Shown one piece after another: positions 45,747 through 55,327 of a DNA stretch of 64,000 nucleotides (positions are counted from its first letter, which is position 1; each line of letters begins with the position of its first letter). Source of the stretch: Paenibacillus xylanexedens (GTDB lineage: Bacteria > Bacillota > Bacilli > Paenibacillales > Paenibacillaceae); the NCBI RefSeq assembly GCF_001908275.1, contig NZ_CP018620.1, positions 5,766,001-5,830,000 on the forward strand, written 5' to 3'. A model generated the notes under the pieces. That model did no database searches. It saw nothing but the letters and a program-made list of their open reading frames with translations, and was not told where the DNA came from. Position numbers and translations under genes: made by a program.

Positions 45747-46994
45747 TCAACTTGCCGACGCTGCCTCTGCAACCTGGGCAACCTCTGGCCCATGATGTTT
45801 ACGCCCCATGAACAGACTGATGAACAAGCCCAGCAAACCCAGTGCAGCAATTACTGCGGCATACAAAGGCACTGAGATAAGTCCCGTATGCGTAATTGCA
45901 TACCCACCCATATAGGCACCAGCGGCATTTCCCAGGTTAAATGCCGAATGACTTGAGGTTGTCGCAAGCAGCGGTGCTTCACGAGTCATATTCATAATCC
46001 GAATCTGAAGTCCCGGCATAATACCAAAAGCGGCAACCCCCCAGAAAAATATCGTGAGCACTGCCAGATACGGATTCTCCAGCGTCAGCGTGAGCACTGC
46101 CAGAAGAACAGCAAGGATACCAAAGTTGACGATTAACGAAGGCATAAGCTTCCAGTCTGCCAGACGGCCGCCAACCAAATTTCCCAAGGTTACACCGAAG
46201 CCAAACAACACCAGAATCCAGGTCACACTTTGCTCCGCAAAGCCGCTAATATCTACAAGCATCGGCGTAATATAGGTGAAGACTGTAAACAAACTTCCGC
46301 ACCCCAACGCCCCAATAAGCAGAACCAGCAACACTTGTGGACGTACCAGATTTCGGAATTGCTGACCGAGGTTTGCAGGCGGTCCTTGCGCAATAACCGG
46401 AATAAAACGAATAATCCCCATTAATGAGATAATGCCCAGAATTGTAATGGCTCCGAAGGATGATCTCCACCCAAGCTGTTGCCCGATAAATGTACCAAAT
46501 GGAACGCCAATGATGTTCGCAATCGTTAGCCCCGCGAGAACAACCGATACCGCTCCTGCCCTTCTCTCGGGCGCAACAAGCCGCGTCGCCATGATTGAAC
46601 CTACACCGAGGAAGGTACCATGGGCAAATGCCGTTAATATCCGTGCCGAGATTAACAACCCATTGGTGGGAGCAATGACAGACAATGCGTTACCGATAAT
46701 GAAAATGCACATCAGCAGCACCAGCAGTTTTTTCTGTGGAATCTTGTGTGTAAATACGGTCAAAATCGGCGCACCTACCGCTACACCAAGCGCATATCCC
46801 GTAATGAGTTGTCCAGCCTGTGGAATGCTTACATTCAGGTCTGTTGCCACATTGGGCAGTAAGCCCATAATAATAAACTCGGTCATACCAATCGCAAAAG
46901 CTCCTATCGTCAGGCATAACAGGGATAATGGAAACGCCCCTCGTTTACCTGACGGTGAAACCTGTGGTTGTATTGTGTGTCCAGTCGTGCTCAT
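45747..46994 (-). CDS. MFS transporter, DHA1 family (AraJ/YdhP-like)
   Basis: 415 residues from ATG 46994, chosen for GGAGAAGAG upstream; the frame runs on to 47048 but overlaps the preceding gene. Twelve helices; GMTEFIIMGLLPNVATDLNVSIPQAG is the typical first helix and loop of arabinose-efflux-like exporters. Starts 27 bases after the ADP-ribosylglycohydrolase gene, so the two are probably one operon. Substrate unknown. Confidence 0.89.
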   Translation of the reverse strand: MSTTGHTIQPQVSPSGKRGAFPLSLLCLTIGAFAIGMTEFIIMGLLPNVATDLNVSIPQAGQLITGYALGVAVGAPILTVFTHKIPQKKLLVLLMCIFIIGNALSVIAPTNGLLISARILTAFAHGTFLGVGSIMATRLVAPERRAGAVSVVLAGLTIANIIGVPFGTFIGQQLGWRSSFGAITILGIISLMGIIRFIPVIAQGPPANLGQQFRNLVRPQVLLVLLIGALGCGSLFTVFTYITPMLVDISGFAEQSVTWILVLFGFGVTLGNLVGGRLADWKLMPSLIVNFGILAVLLAVLTLTLENPYLAVLTIFFWGVAAFGIMPGLQIRIMNMTREAPLLATTSSHSAFNLGNAAGAYMGGYAITHTGLISVPLYAAVIAALGLLGLFISLFMGRKHHGPEVAQVAEAASAS

Positions 46995-47020
46995 AGATGT
47001 TCTCTTCTCCTGTCTCTTAA

Positions 47021-47947
47021 TCAACGATTTTCTGTCGCCTTCAACCACAAGGCATCTGTTAGTTGTTCGAACGTTTCACGCATGGCCAGCTTGTCCCGCC
47101 AGTGTGCCGGAATACCACTCAGTCCATAATAAGCACCTGCGATCTGTCCGTACACCGCGCCCGTAGTGTCCGCATCATCACCCAGATTAACAGCTAACAA
47201 CGCGCCTTCTTCAAAGCTTGATGACTTATGGAACGCCCATAGTGCTGCCTCGAGTGAACGAACCACATAACCACTGCCCTTAATTTCAGGCGGTTCTTTC
47301 CTCTGATAGGAACCCCTAACAACCTCTTCAATAGCGGGTGAAAAAGAAACCTCTTCCCTCCACTGTCGGTATGTCTCCGGCATCAGCATGACGTTTTTGT
47401 CCGCTCCGCGCAGACCGGCAACAATTATGCCGGCTAGCACTTCACATGCTTCCACACTTTCCATTGCAGCATGTGTTGTCCGGGAGCTCAGCCCGGCATA
47501 ACGGACCGCCTCGTTTGGTTGATTAGCATAAGCCATCACGACAGGTGCAAGCCTCATGATAGAGCCATTGCCCGCCGTCATCGGGTCAATTGATCCGCTG
47601 TAGGCTTCTCCAGTTATCTCAAACCTCTCCAAGGCACTTCTTGTGGCCCCGCCGATATCAAAGCAATCGCCTGTGCTGCTCATATACCCGACCTTGTACC
47701 AATTGGTGTATCTGCGCATCTGATCCGCAGGATCAAAGTTCTCATTGCGTACCAGACTTTCTGCCAGACACAGAGCCATGGATGTATCATCTGTCCACTG
47801 CCCTGCCTCCAGCCCGAATACGCCGCCACCCACGATATCCGTTACCGGTTCAAATGTGCCCGGGCTACTGAATTCCACGGTGGTTCCCAACGCATCACCC
47901 GCTGCAAGCCCGATGAAGCAGCCATTGAAACGGTCCTTTTGCAGCAT
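47021..47947 (-). CDS. ADP-ribosylglycohydrolase (DraG/ARH family)
   Basis: 308 residues. The metal-binding motifs are complete: GDALGTTVEF at the N-terminus, GQWTDDTSMAL near residue 55, and GDDADTTGAVYGQ near residue 260. These bind two magnesium ions and remove ADP-ribose from proteins or small molecules. No signal peptide; cytosolic. GGGAGGAAG precedes the ATG. No ADP-ribosyltransferase gene is next door, so the substrate is unknown. Likely co-transcribed with the downstream MFS gene. Confidence 0.92.
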   Translation of the reverse strand: MLQKDRFNGCFIGLAAGDALGTTVEFSSPGTFEPVTDIVGGGVFGLEAGQWTDDTSMALCLAESLVRNENFDPADQMRRYTNWYKVGYMSSTGDCFDIGGATRSALERFEITGEAYSGSIDPMTAGNGSIMRLAPVVMAYANQPNEAVRYAGLSSRTTHAAMESVEACEVLAGIIVAGLRGADKNVMLMPETYRQWREEVSFSPAIEEVVRGSYQRKEPPEIKGSGYVVRSLEAALWAFHKSSSFEEGALLAVNLGDDADTTGAVYGQIAGAYYGLSGIPAHWRDKLAMRETFEQLTDALWLKATENR

Positions 47948-48450
47948 ACTTGTCTTCCTCCCTTACTCCATATACTTTCAGAATCTTTCTTCCATTTTCC
48001 CACAGGGCCTGATCTGGCGTAAAGCTAATAAAATCCAATAAATTCAGCTCCATTTCTTCTATTATAAAAGTGTCGAAAGCTGTAGAACGGCCAGAATAGC
48101 AAATTTTCATAAAAAAAGTTTTATTTTTTTGAGCTGAAAATACAGTTTATTCAGTACACCGCTTACATGCAAAAGGGTTAACGGTTTGCAACGTTCATCA
48201 TTTTCTGAAAACAAATCATATATGTGAAAATTTTCAATGTAAACAATCATGACGCGCTTGACCCTTCGGTTTGTCCTATGTTACGGTTTTATTAGCTTCA
48301 AACGCATATTTTTTCCCAAATTAATATTCATTTTCGGTTTATTGCGTCAACTAATATGCCGCAGGTTAATGAATACAGGGAATGAATTTGCAGAAAATTT
48401 TCATTTTCATTTTATCCCCAAACTAATTCTGAAACAGGAGGAACAAATTT
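47948..48450. other. 503-base regulatory region before the HAD-mtlD operon
   Basis: AT-rich, non-coding. Holds a sequence at 48176-48189 that on the minus strand reads GCAAACCGTTAACC and resembles a catabolite-responsive element. No certain -35/-10 pair. An ORF from 48249 to 48458 overlaps the ribosome site of the HAD gene and is not credible. Confidence 0.45.
48176..48189. promoter_or_regulatory. Possible CcpA-binding (cre-like) site
   Basis: Minus-strand GCAAACCGTTAACC keeps the central AAA-CG-TTAAC pattern of cre sites but deviates at both ends. It lies 260 bases before the HAD gene. Low confidence. Confidence 0.3.
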
Positions 48451-49119
48451 ATGATTAAGGCACTGGTGTTTGATTTCGACGGAACGATTATTGATACAGA
48501 GACAGCATGGTATATTGCTTTTCGTGATGCCTACAAGGAACACGGCGTAGATTTAACCCTGGAGATGTATTCACAATGCATCGGTACCAGTCTGAAAACA
48601 TTTAATCCGTATGAGTACCTCATCACAGATTTGAATCTTCCGATCGATCGGGAAGCGTTCAGGGAATCCGTTCAGTTGCAGCACGCTGCATTGATGAACA
48701 TAGAAAAGGTGCGTCCTGGTATTCAGGAATATCTTGAACAAGCACGTGAAGCCGGACTGAAACTGGCTGTAGCATCCAGCTCCAAACGGGAGTGGGTTGA
48801 ACAACATCTGGAACAACTGAAACTGAAAGATTATTTTGAAGTCATTCGTACGGCAGATGATGTTGCAAATGTGAAGCCTGACCCAGAACTCTACAATCAA
48901 GCGCTTGAAGCCCTTGGAGTAACTGCAGACGAAGCCGTAGCGATTGAGGATTCACCTAACGGCGCGCGTGCAGCTGCTGCGGCTGGTATGCACTGCGTAG
49001 TCATCTCGAATACCATCACAGGAACACTGGAATTCGATATGCCTCACCAACGGCTGTCTTGCTTGACCGACCTTACATTTAATGATTTGATTTCGAAGCC
49101 ACTCGTCACTACCGTCTAA
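48451..49119 (+). CDS. HAD-family phosphatase (beta-phosphoglucomutase-like), possible mannitol-1-phosphatase
   Basis: 222 residues. Motif I FDFDGTIIDTE with nucleophile and acid/base Asp (residues 8 and 10), motif II SSS(K), motif III Lys near KPDPE, motif IV EDSPNGARAA. The cap domain is helical as in subclass I. AGGAGG precedes the ATG. It ends 47 bases before mtlD with no terminator, so they form an operon. In Acinetobacter baylyi a HAD domain is fused to mannitol-1-phosphate dehydrogenase and dephosphorylates its product; adjacency here suggests a split version of that pathway. Generic sugar-phosphatase activity is the safe call. Confidence 0.87.
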   Translation: MIKALVFDFDGTIIDTETAWYIAFRDAYKEHGVDLTLEMYSQCIGTSLKTFNPYEYLITDLNLPIDREAFRESVQLQHAALMNIEKVRPGIQEYLEQAREAGLKLAVASSSKREWVEQHLEQLKLKDYFEVIRTADDVANVKPDPELYNQALEALGVTADEAVAIEDSPNGARAAAAAGMHCVVISNTITGTLEFDMPHQRLSCLTDLTFNDLISKPLVTTV

Positions 49120-49166
49120 GGTCTGCACGAATTTCGCGATTTAATCCTTAAAGGGGGAGTTCACAC

Positions 49167-50339
49167 ATGAAAGCTGTACATTTTGGTGCGGGCAATATAG
49201 GCCGCGGTTTTATCGGTCATATGTTGTCCGCTTCCGACTACGAAGTCTGCTTTGTCGCACGTAACCCGAAGAAAATCTCCATGCTTCAAGAGAGGCAGGA
49301 ATATCCGATTACACTTGCCAATAGAGATCAGGACACTACGATTGTCAACAACGTGACGGCTATCAATGTGAGTGAGCAGAATCTCGTTGCTGAAGAGATC
49401 GCTTCAGCCGATGTGATCACAACCGCGGTGGGGGTATCTGCACTCGGAGATATCGCCGAACCGATCGCCAAAGGCATTCAACTTCGCATGAAAAACAATA
49501 ATCAGGCTCCACTGCATATTATTGCTTGCGAGAATGCCATCGGTGGTAGCACCAGGCTGAAGAAACGCATCTATCCATTTTTGGATGAACAAACTCGCAA
49601 AAAAGCCGAACGTTATGTTTCTTTCCCCAATGCAGCTGTGGACCGGATTGTTCCGGCTCAAAACCACAAAGACCCGCTGCAGGTCACTGTTGAACCTTTT
49701 TACGAATGGGTCGTTCATCGTCCAGCACTTCTGGATGGATTTAAGAAAATAGACGGCGTCCACTATGTGGATTCGCTTGAACCTTATATCGAGCGTAAAA
49801 TGTTTACGGTCAATACAGGCCATTGTGTCGCCGCATACTTCGGCTATCTCGAAGGATTCAAGACGATCCGACAGGTGATGAGTAATTCCACCCTGCGGGC
49901 CAAAGTGCGCCATGTTATGGAAGAGACCGGTCAGATGCTTATCCAGAAGCACGGATTCAACGCTCAGAAGCATAACAAATATATCGATACCATACTGGAA
50001 CGCTTCGCCAATCCCAACCTGACGGATCAGGTCAACCGGGTCGGACGTTCCCCCCTTCGCAAGCTTTCGCCTCATGATCGGCTTGTTCGCCCAGCGCTGC
50101 AGGCCAGTGAATTCGGAATTGAAATTCCTCATTTAACTTCTGCTATGGCGGCCGCAATGCTGTATAATGACAAACGCGACGAGGAAGCCATGAAGCTACA
50201 ACACATGATTAGCGAAGATGGCGTCTCCTCCTTCATCCGTGAACGCATGGGAATTCCCGACGAACATCCCGTTCATCAGAATGTAATCACCCGTTATCAA
50301 GAACTCAGAGGGCGCAAGGAATCGACTATACTAACCTGA
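49167..50339 (+). CDS. mtlD: Mannitol-1-phosphate 5-dehydrogenase
   Basis: 390 residues, normal for MtlD. N-terminal NAD-binding FGAGNIGRGFIG, the family signature ERKMFTVNTGHCVAAYFGY with catalytic residues near 215, and the C-terminal helical domain. It interconverts fructose-6-phosphate and mannitol-1-phosphate with NAD(H). GGGGGAG lies before the ATG. No mannitol PTS genes (mtlA, mtlF) or mtlR are near, unlike catabolic mtl operons; a HAD phosphatase precedes it instead, pointing to mannitol synthesis. Confidence 0.94.
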   Translation: MKAVHFGAGNIGRGFIGHMLSASDYEVCFVARNPKKISMLQERQEYPITLANRDQDTTIVNNVTAINVSEQNLVAEEIASADVITTAVGVSALGDIAEPIAKGIQLRMKNNNQAPLHIIACENAIGGSTRLKKRIYPFLDEQTRKKAERYVSFPNAAVDRIVPAQNHKDPLQVTVEPFYEWVVHRPALLDGFKKIDGVHYVDSLEPYIERKMFTVNTGHCVAAYFGYLEGFKTIRQVMSNSTLRAKVRHVMEETGQMLIQKHGFNAQKHNKYIDTILERFANPNLTDQVNRVGRSPLRKLSPHDRLVRPALQASEFGIEIPHLTSAMAAAMLYNDKRDEEAMKLQHMISEDGVSSFIRERMGIPDEHPVHQNVITRYQELRGRKESTILT

Positions 50340-50393
50340 GTAACGGATCAGGGCATGGGTTCGATCCTGCAAACTGAATAGAAGCACGGCCAA

Positions 50394-50440
50394 GAAGCCG
50401 GGAGGAACCTATGCAGCAGCATCGCTCCTTCCGGCTATTT
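50394..50440 (+). repeat. GC-rich imperfect hairpin after mtlD
   Basis: GCCGGGAGGA ... TCCTTCCGGC arms around a 25-base loop, followed by TATTTG. Possibly a first, weaker terminator. Confidence 0.4.
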
Positions 50441-50498
50441 GTCTATGCACGGCGTGGCACGGCACGGTACATCTATCTATATTGTAGTAACGTTAATA

Positions 50499-50536
50499 AA
50501 ACAGCGTATCTCCTCTCTCAAGGAAACACGCTGTTT
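50499..50536 (+). terminator. Terminator region of the HAD-mtlD operon
   Basis: AAACAGCGT ... ACGCTGTTT arms; T-rich at the 3' end. Confidence 0.65.
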
Positions 50537-50593
50537 GGGGAATCTTTTTAATTTAATACATCATTTGGTTTAACCGAGTGGCTCATCCCTTTT

Positions 50594-51484
50594 CTACTCA
50601 TTCATAATGGAATTGAGGGATGCATATGCCATGGGCAGGAAACCTTCCGAAGGTTCACCAATAGGTGCTTGGATGTGGAAAATGAAACCATTGCCATCCA
50701 GTTCTTTGACAATAAAGTACTCTGTTTTCTTATCATTCTGGGACATCATATACAATCTTGCATCCTTCATCGGACCGTTGCTGAGTTGTTCAGCCGTTAA
50801 CTGCTTCACTTCTCCGGTCTCGGACAACTCTTCCTTGGCATCCATCTTCAGCGCATCCAGATTGTAATTCGCCGGCAGCTTCTCAATCTCTACCTCATAA
50901 TCCGGATCAATCTTCATTGTTAATTCATGGTCTTCCGCGTCAAAAGCCATCGGTTCAAACACATAAAGTGAATAACCTTTCGCTTGTGCCAGTGTGACTG
51001 GGCGTTTCTCGGTCATTCCTTCTACCGTCACTTCCAGCTCTGATGTCTTCGGACGATCGGACGTTACTGTACCGCCTGCATTGGAACCGTTATTATCATC
51101 ACTCGATTCAATCTTTGCAATCTCTGTAAGTACCAACTGTTTCGTTGTTGCATCAATCGTTTTCTCTACATATTTGAAACGAACGGAATCTTCGTCATCA
51201 ATATCATCCAGAGACTTCTGCAGATCTTCGCTCACCTGAAATGACATCGGCTTCTCATTCACTCGAATCTCAACGGTATGCGGATCAGCCCATCCAGTCA
51301 GAATACCTTCTGCTTCTATTGCAGCACTTTCATTTGGTTGTTGCTCCGGTGCTGGTGACTGTTCTTCCGTATTATTCACTGTTGGCTGTGCAGCAGGATT
51401 ACTGTTCCCACAGGCCACAAGCGAGAATCCCATAAGTAAAACCAGGAGTGATGCACTGACTTTCATTGTATTTCCTTTTCGCAT
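50594..51484 (-). CDS. Lipoprotein of unknown function
   Basis: 296 residues from ATG 51484 (GGAGGTG 5 bases upstream). The signal peptide ends in a lipobox (FSLVACG), so the protein is anchored outside the membrane. A Pro/Gln/Glu linker follows, then a domain with VEIRVNEKPMSFQV that resembles short regulatory/OB-like folds, and a C-terminal domain with an AKGYSLYVFEPMAF element also seen in uncharacterised Bacilli lipoproteins. Not assigned to a named family. Monocistronic or first gene of the lipoprotein/deacetylase neighbourhood. Confidence 0.75.
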   Translation of the reverse strand: MRKGNTMKVSASLLVLLMGFSLVACGNSNPAAQPTVNNTEEQSPAPEQQPNESAAIEAEGILTGWADPHTVEIRVNEKPMSFQVSEDLQKSLDDIDDEDSVRFKYVEKTIDATTKQLVLTEIAKIESSDDNNGSNAGGTVTSDRPKTSELEVTVEGMTEKRPVTLAQAKGYSLYVFEPMAFDAEDHELTMKIDPDYEVEIEKLPANYNLDALKMDAKEELSETGEVKQLTAEQLSNGPMKDARLYMMSQNDKKTEYFIVKELDGNGFIFHIQAPIGEPSEGFLPMAYASLNSIMNE

Positions 51485-51626
51485 ATGAACACCTCCGTTA
51501 GCTTATACGCAATGATGCTTGTCCATGTTGCTTCTCATCCATTGGCTTGGCTGTATACTAGTACTTACACGGGAGACAGGCAGCTCAATCATGCAAAATG
51601 TCTGAATGGTTGCTCAGATCCTCTGC

Positions 51627-52283
51627 TCAGCTGGCCTGATCCATCTGTACCAGTTTGGCATTGGCTCCGTTAAATGCTTTGGTCTGGAGGTTAAGTTGCT
51701 TTCGGAATTCAGCAAGCTTCGCATATTCGCTATTCCGTACCCGAATGGCTCGCTTAATCTTAACCAGATTAGGTTCTGCACTTTCTCTCATCAGATCATA
51801 CAACTGTTCATCGGCACTCAGACTCAACTGATACGAAGCAACAAAATTTTCCAATGCACGTGCTCTTGCTTCATATTGATCCAGCACCTTTTCAGCCTGT
51901 GCCAACGTTTCTTCTTTTTCAAATGATAGTTCTTTCAATGAACCGCGCAGGGCCACCGTCTTCTCGTTGGTCTGTTTCATGGCCTCTTCCGCCTGTTTCA
52001 ACAACGTTCTTCGTTCATGAATATGATCTGCTGCCTGATCCAGCAGTGCTTCGAGATCACTGTTTTTGTTCTTGCCTTTGTCTAAAATAGACTTGTATAA
52101 CTTCATATCTTCCTGCTCATGACTGGTCAGCGTCTTCAAACTCTGATCAATCTCCTGACCGCTGAGCACCAATTGGTTTATCTGATTTGCCGCAGGCTCC
52201 TGCGGATCTCCACAACCACTCACCAGCAGAATTAGCAATACACTAACTGCCGCAAGCGCCACTTTTTTACTCGTTAGCACCAA
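51627..52283 (-). CDS. YkyA-like cell-wall-binding lipoprotein
   Basis: 218 residues; TTG start at 52283 (GTG one codon on also possible) with GGAAGGA upstream. Lipobox LLVSGCG, then a long charged alpha-helical coiled coil (roughly residues 40-200) as in the YkyA family (PF10368), surface lipoproteins of Bacilli with unknown role in the envelope. Located 34 bases after the polysaccharide deacetylase gene, so an envelope-related operon is likely. Confidence 0.82.
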   Translation of the reverse strand: MVLTSKKVALAAVSVLLILLVSGCGDPQEPAANQINQLVLSGQEIDQSLKTLTSHEQEDMKLYKSILDKGKNKNSDLEALLDQAADHIHERRTLLKQAEEAMKQTNEKTVALRGSLKELSFEKEETLAQAEKVLDQYEARARALENFVASYQLSLSADEQLYDLMRESAEPNLVKIKRAIRVRNSEYAKLAEFRKQLNLQTKAFNGANAKLVQMDQAS

Positions 52284-52317
52284 AGTCCTTCCTCTCTTGC
52301 ATCATCTTGTTGTTATA

Positions 52318-53226
52318 TTACAAGCGGGTATCTCCGCTAAAATTGGCTACCCAGTGTGCATCCGGATCGTATACTTCGAACTCGTAACCCCGATCTTCGA
52401 GTAACTTCAGAATGCGTGGTAAAGCCTGCACCGTCTGCTCCCGCTCATGCATCAGAATCACTTCCTTATCCCGATGTACACTTTTGCTCACCCGGGCCAC
52501 AATCTTGTCCGGCTGACCGGGAAGATTCCAATCGAGTGAATCTGTCGTCCAGTCCCACATTTTGAATCCGGCCGCCGCAATGTCCCCTCTGAACTTTTCA
52601 CCGATCTGTGGACTGCTGCCATAAGGTGCACGAATCAGATGAGGTGTAAAACCAATCAGGTCCTGCACCATCTTCTGCTCTTTCTTGAACTCTTTCACAA
52701 AGTTTGCCGAGTTGCCGCTCTTATACAGCTTTTTATAGTTATGCGTCATGCTGTGAAGTCCAGGATAACTGCCTTCCTTCAACAGCCGTTTCACTGCTTC
52801 TGGATGCTGATTCAACTGACGTCCGATCATAAAAAAGGTAGCTTTCGCCTCATGCTGCTTCAAAATATCCAGCAGTTGTTCTGTATATTCAGTTGGCCCA
52901 TCATCAAACGTTATGTATGCCAATTTGCGAACCTGGCCCTGGAACCGTGCCGGCTCCTCCTTCGCATCCGGAGTAACTTGTATCATGCCAAGCTTGGCCG
53001 GCTGTTCTATTACAGTAATCGGAGGCGGCGCCACAACGCTTTTGATCCAATGCGTCATGCCAAAGAATACATATGTAATACCGGTAACGAACAGTACCAG
53101 GAGCATTAGAGCTATGACTACCCTTCCATACCGGATTTTTCTTCGTTTATGTGTTTTCGTGCGACTTGTGCTAGGCGGAATACTGCCACGCTCTCCCGCT
53201 CTCTCTTGTTGAACTCTCACTGTCAT
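52318..53226 (-). CDS. Membrane-anchored polysaccharide deacetylase (NodB domain)
   Basis: 302 residues. A basic cytosolic tail (TKTHKRRKIRYG) and one transmembrane helix (about 36-58) put the catalytic domain outside. NodB motifs are TFDDGP (catalytic base and metal Asp), HSMTH (metal His), RAPYGSS, DWTTDSLDWN and LMHE. Family members remove acetyl groups from peptidoglycan GlcNAc or chitin-like polymers, changing lysozyme sensitivity. AAGGAAG precedes the ATG. Co-oriented with the YkyA-like gene. Confidence 0.92.
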   Translation of the reverse strand: MTVRVQQERAGERGSIPPSTSRTKTHKRRKIRYGRVVIALMLLVLFVTGITYVFFGMTHWIKSVVAPPPITVIEQPAKLGMIQVTPDAKEEPARFQGQVRKLAYITFDDGPTEYTEQLLDILKQHEAKATFFMIGRQLNQHPEAVKRLLKEGSYPGLHSMTHNYKKLYKSGNSANFVKEFKKEQKMVQDLIGFTPHLIRAPYGSSPQIGEKFRGDIAAAGFKMWDWTTDSLDWNLPGQPDKIVARVSKSVHRDKEVILMHEREQTVQALPRILKLLEDRGYEFEVYDPDAHWVANFSGDTRL

Positions 53227-53448
53227 GCCACTTCCTTACTTTCATTTTTTCCCGATTATTGGTATATTATCTCGTTTCATGTCTCTATATAGAAGATTAA
53301 TAGAAAAATGGATCGGGAGAATGACAGAATAGTTACAAGCCCGGTTACAATCTACTTATCTCTTCGTTCTCTTTATCTTTCCTGCGGTTACCTTCTCCTG
53401 TATAATGAAGTGATTTACGCTATCAGACTTCAAGAAGGAGCTACACCC

Positions 53449-54393
53449 ATGACAAGCTTGAACCGTGCCGGCAGATCCATCTATCTGTTATTCTTTGTCG
53501 GCATTATCGCCATTTCTTTTTCTTCGATCTTTGTACGCTGGTCTACCGCAGATGTTGCGGTCATTGCCATGTACCGTCTTTTTCTCACCAACCTGCTAAT
53601 GCTCCCGTTTGTCTGGAAATACAGACATGAGATGATGCGACTGAGCTTACGGCAGTGGGGCTTGCTGCTTGCATCCGGTGTGATGCTGGCCCTTCATTTT
53701 CTGCTCTGGATGGGTTCGCTGCGGCTCACCAGTGTTGCCAGTTCCACAGTTATTCTCGCGCTGGAGCCTATACTGATTCTTGCCGGTTCGGTATGGCTGT
53801 TCAAAGCCAAAATTAATCGCATGATGATCATCGGCATGGGCATCGCCCTGCTTGGATCAATCGTCATTGGCGCAGGAGATTTCCAGTTGGCAGGTACTGC
53901 CCTGCAAGGTGATGTCCTGTCTTTGCTTGGCACAATCGCAGTCGCCGTTCATATGCTGCTTGGTCAATTTTTGCGAGCGGGACTTAGTGCATTTTCGTAT
54001 AACTTCTGGGTGTTCTTCGTGGCTGCTTGCACGCTGGCGGTATATAATCTGATCATGGGCCACCCGTTCGGAGGTTACGCTGCGTCAGAGTGGGGAATCT
54101 TCCTGCTGCTCGCCATTGTGCCAACGATCTTTGGACATTATCTCTTCAACTGGCTGCTTCAATATATGAATGCCACAACGGTATCCATGGGCGTACTTGG
54201 GGAACCCGTATTCTCTTCATTACTGGCCTGGATGCTGCTCGGCGAATCCCTCAGTGCATTACAAATGTCTGCCGGGGTCGTCATCATATTCGGGGTATGG
54301 ATCTTCATTCGATATGGAAAAACCAAACCTCAGATTGCTTCAGCAGAAGCCTCTGTTGCGGGAAAAGGGCCTATTGAACCTACAACGGTATAA
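53449..54393 (+). CDS. EamA/DMT-superfamily transporter
   Basis: 314 residues from ATG 53449 (AAGGAG upstream; the frame extends to 53308 without a ribosome site). Ten hydrophobic helices in two EamA repeats; SFSSIFVRW in helix 1, SSTVILALEPILILAGS in repeat 1 and TVSMGVLGEPVFSSLLAW in repeat 2 are typical. Exporter of amino acids or other metabolites; substrate unknown. Confidence 0.9.
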   Translation: MTSLNRAGRSIYLLFFVGIIAISFSSIFVRWSTADVAVIAMYRLFLTNLLMLPFVWKYRHEMMRLSLRQWGLLLASGVMLALHFLLWMGSLRLTSVASSTVILALEPILILAGSVWLFKAKINRMMIIGMGIALLGSIVIGAGDFQLAGTALQGDVLSLLGTIAVAVHMLLGQFLRAGLSAFSYNFWVFFVAACTLAVYNLIMGHPFGGYAASEWGIFLLLAIVPTIFGHYLFNWLLQYMNATTVSMGVLGEPVFSSLLAWMLLGESLSALQMSAGVVIIFGVWIFIRYGKTKPQIASAEASVAGKGPIEPTTV

Positions 54394-54456
54394 CGTATTT
54401 TTTCGTAATGCATAGTTATAAACGACTCTACCACTCTCATAAGGCGGTGTATTTTG

Positions 54457-55311
54457 ATGAAAAATATTGTATCCATGCGCTGGCTGCTCGCCAGAATGTA
54501 TGAACCGGATGTAGTTATTGCAGATTGCCGATTCTTGCTCGGTCAGCCGGAGGCTGGAAGACAATCCTATGAAGCTGGACATATTCCAGGGGCTGTCTAT
54601 CTCGATTTGGAAAAAGATCTCTCCGCTCCTGTGTCTGCGCACGGAGGACGTCACCCGCTTCCTGATCCGGCTGTGCTCGCAAGTCGTCTCTCCAAAGCTG
54701 GCATCAGCTCCAATAGTCGGATTGTTGCTTATGACGATCAAGGCGGGATGAATGCATCTCGGCTATGGTGGCTGCTTCGCTACATGGGGCATGAGCAAGT
54801 GTATGTCATGGACGAAGGTTTCTCCGCTTGGCAAAATGCCAAGTTCCCGGTGACCGTGGATGTGCCCGTTCAGATCCCATCTTCCTTTGAGGTGAACGTA
54901 CAGCCCGCGATGCTAGCAAGTGTTGAGGATATTCAGCAGGCTTCGGCAAGTGGCAGTGCCATGCTAATTGACTCCCGTGATGCTCGCCGTTATGCGGGTC
55001 TGGAGGAACCGATTGATGCCAAGGCCGGACATATTCCGGGTGCGGTGAATTATTTTTGGAAAGATGTGTTGGATTGGGATGGACGTTGGACAGATACCGG
55101 AGTGTTAGAAGAGCGTTTCAGTAAGCTGGACAAGGATGGCGCGATTATCGTGTATTGCGGTTCTGGCGTCTCGGCCTGCCCTAACGTGATTGCACTGGAA
55201 GAAGCGGGATATACAAATGTGAAGTTGTATTCAGGGAGCTGGAGCGACTGGATTAGTTATGATGAGAATCCGGTGGCTATAGGCGATGCGGATGTGCACA
55301 AAGACGTATAG
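54457..55311 (+). CDS. Sulfurtransferase (thiosulfate/3-mercaptopyruvate type, two rhodanese domains)
   Basis: 284 residues from ATG 54457. Inactive N-terminal rhodanese domain (SYEAGHIPGAVYLDLE, GGRHPLP) and catalytic C-terminal domain with active-site loop CGSGVSA, whose Cys carries the persulfide. The CGSGV(S/T)A loop is nearer to mercaptopyruvate sulfurtransferases than to CRKGV-type rhodaneses. Cytosolic. Decayed copies of the 3' end recur at 57366-57512 and 62312-62350. Confidence 0.92.
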   Translation: MKNIVSMRWLLARMYEPDVVIADCRFLLGQPEAGRQSYEAGHIPGAVYLDLEKDLSAPVSAHGGRHPLPDPAVLASRLSKAGISSNSRIVAYDDQGGMNASRLWWLLRYMGHEQVYVMDEGFSAWQNAKFPVTVDVPVQIPSSFEVNVQPAMLASVEDIQQASASGSAMLIDSRDARRYAGLEEPIDAKAGHIPGAVNYFWKDVLDWDGRWTDTGVLEERFSKLDKDGAIIVYCGSGVSACPNVIALEEAGYTNVKLYSGSWSDWISYDENPVAIGDADVHKDV

Positions 55312-55327
55312 CAGTGTATCGATGTTG

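Noticed and set aside
45562..45750. 62-codon minus-strand ORF
   Set aside because: Begins within the MFS stop region and runs through the terminator hairpin.
46432..47166. 244-codon plus-strand ORF
   Set aside because: Antisense to the MFS gene and the end of the ADP-ribosylglycohydrolase gene; no protein-like pattern.
48249..48458. 69-codon plus-strand ORF before the HAD gene
   Set aside because: No ribosome site; overlaps the HAD start; composition looks non-coding.
49404..50132. 242-codon minus-strand ORF
   Set aside because: Antisense shadow of mtlD, which is strongly supported.
50394..50440. Small RNA gene after mtlD
   Set aside because: The GC-rich hairpin fits an operon end better; no separate promoter visible.
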